A DNA stretch of 6,469 nt. It comes from an uncultured Clostridia bacterium (GTDB lineage: Bacteria; Bacillota; Clostridia; Lachnospirales; Anaerotignaceae). The stretch is taken from NCBI GenBank assembly GCA_958420075.1, contig CATZIM010000109.1, forward strand, positions 1 to 6,469, read 5' to 3'. This document shows, one piece after another, positions 5,545 through 6,469 of this stretch. Numbering within the stretch: position 1 is the first letter of the stretch; each line of letters opens with the position of its first letter. Position numbers and translations under genes: made by a program. The notes under the pieces were generated by a model. That model saw nothing but the letters and a program-made list of their open reading frames with translations. It was not told the origin of the DNA and made no database searches.

Positions 5545-6315
5545 TTAATATTCCATCAACGCCCCAGCAAATTCCTGCGGGATAATGGAATACTGTCGGT
5601 ATTCCACTCTCAGCTTTGCATAATCTTCCGGTACTGCATCAAGAGCGGCTTTCAGACCTTTTTGAACTTGCAGTACAATAGACCGGAACAACGGCGTTTC
5701 ATATACATCTTCCATTGCTTTTATAACATCTTTCGCATAAGAAGAAGGACATTCTACCCTCGCAAAATCGATGCAGGCATCATTTAGTCCATTCAGCATT
5801 TCATCAATTTCTACAAAGTCAATCGCATCACAACTTTCGAACTCGTCAAAGTCAAAACGTTCACCATAAATGGATAACAGCTCCAACATCAAAAAGGAAG
5901 CCCAGCACAAAATTTCCCACTGTACCAGATTATCATTGCCTTCTGAAAAATGATTTTCGTAGAATACAGACTGCTCTTCTGTTAATTCCTCGCCAACCAT
6001 AAACTCCAGAACACAGGCATAAAGAGCATTCGCAAAGTCCGCAAAATCTGAAGGTTTTATTTTTCCATGCAGATAGTCCCAAAGCATCTGGATGGATTGG
6101 TATGTAATGGGAAGCGGTTCTTCTCCATTTTCCTGAAGCCCTTGCTCCAATGTATGCATATATTGCTCCAGCACAAGCAGATTTCCCAAAAGCCTTGTTT
6201 GATTACTGCTATTTTTAAATGCCTCATCTGCCAACTTACTGCAATTGGATACCCAATCTCCGGCGTTTTTTCTGCTCAATGAGGCAAAATCACAAAAAAG
6301 TGTGTGTGCATCCAT
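5545..6315 (-). CDS. Unrecognised acidic helical protein (256 aa)
   Basis: I do not recognise this family. The protein starts MDAHTLFCDFASLSRKNAGD and is rich in Asp, Glu, Leu and Ala, with few glycines, so it is probably all-helical, soluble and cytoplasmic. It has no signal peptide; WEILCWASFLMLELLSIYG (133-151) is hydrophobic but reads as a buried helix rather than a membrane span. A very acidic stretch, RFDFDEFESCDAIDFVEIDE, covers 153-172. Five scattered cysteines form no metal motif. The start has AAAGGA eight bases upstream and lies 13 nt after the stop of the preceding gene, so the two are co-transcribed and probably work together; the terminator at 5485-5528 ends the unit. The acidity, size and position after another small-spaced gene resemble immunity proteins of toxin-immunity loci, but no toxin is visible and this is a guess. 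The coding region itself looks intact and native. Confidence 0.8.
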   Translation of the reverse strand: MDAHTLFCDFASLSRKNAGDWVSNCSKLADEAFKNSSNQTRLLGNLLVLEQYMHTLEQGLQENGEEPLPITYQSIQMLWDYLHGKIKPSDFADFANALYACVLEFMVGEELTEEQSVFYENHFSEGNDNLVQWEILCWASFLMLELLSIYGERFDFDEFESCDAIDFVEIDEMLNGLNDACIDFARVECPSSYAKDVIKAMEDVYETPLFRSIVLQVQKGLKAALDAVPEDYAKLRVEYRQYSIIPQEFAGALMEY

Positions 6316-6328
6316 AAAATCATTCCTT

Positions 6329-6469
6329 TCATGATTGATTCTCTATATGTATCAGCATCTCTTTTGCTTTTCGTATAACTTCTGTTGCCATAGCAATATT
6401 CCCGCTTTGTTCTTCTACGGGAATATCTACGACAGCATTAAATGGATTGTGCATTTGCTCGCATCCCAA
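6329..6469 (-). CDS. C-terminal end of an unrecognised protein (partial, runs off the right edge)
   Basis: The last 46 codons of a minus-strand gene are visible: the segment opens LGCEQMHNPFNAVVDIPVEE, continues with SGNIAMATEVIRKAKEM and ends IENQS before a TGA at 6329-6331. The residues after 'DIPVEEQSGN' look like an amphipathic C-terminal helix. No family can be named from this fragment. It lies 13 nt upstream of the 256-aa gene, whose ribosome binding site begins right at the stop codon, so the genes form one transcription unit. Support for coding is the open frame to the edge, the tight spacing, and a stop immediately preceding the next gene's ribosome binding site. Confidence 0.7.
   Translation of the reverse strand: MGCEQMHNPFNAVVDIPVEEQSGNIAMATEVIRKAKEMLIHIENQS

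Overview
The window reads as chromosomal DNA from an anaerobic gut Firmicute, most likely class Clostridia. The grounds are moderate-to-low GC, strong AAAGGAG-type ribosome binding sites, a group B-like [FeFe] hydrogenase N-terminus, a Firmicute-style MATE exporter, and a queuosine-salvage operon of the kind known from gut clostridia such as Clostridioides difficile. No species can be named from the sequence alone. I see no rRNA, tRNA, insertion sequence with a transposase, or CRISPR array.

Left part (1-1279). Two minus-strand genes lie here. The 5' end of an Fe-S protein, probably a group B [FeFe] hydrogenase, runs off the left edge. Upstream of it is a complete DUF4186 gene, whose 3' end overlaps the hydrogenase promoter. 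A 149-bp divergent intergenic region then leads to the plus-strand MATE-family efflux gene (1280-2671).

Middle (2672-2899). The MATE gene and the que operon converge on a structured 228-bp gap. It holds a bidirectional terminator hairpin, a second long inverted repeat with no T-tract, and an outer pair of 12-bp inverted repeats that encloses both. The ensemble spans about 205 bp and could be a miniature inverted-repeat element.

Core (2900-5380). This minus-strand, translationally coupled operon is read as queK-qrtT-queL: a queuosine-type nucleoside hydrolase, an ECF-transporter substrate-binding membrane subunit, and a radical-SAM queuine lyase with an atypical CX4CX2C cluster. The leader contains a clear class I preQ1 riboswitch aptamer (5309-5343), followed by a hairpin whose base pairs with the Shine-Dalgarno of queK. 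Together the genes would import or release queuine, cut it to preQ1, and shut the operon off when preQ1 accumulates. The pathway is published. The riboswitch wiring, the His-to-Asn change in the hydrolase and the details of the leader deserve a second look.

Right part (5381-6469). A terminator separates the que operon from an unrecognised acidic, probably helical 256-aa protein. Upstream of that, 13 nt away on the same strand, is the C-terminus of another unrecognised gene that runs off the right edge. Their tight spacing suggests a functional pair, but its nature cannot be told from this window.
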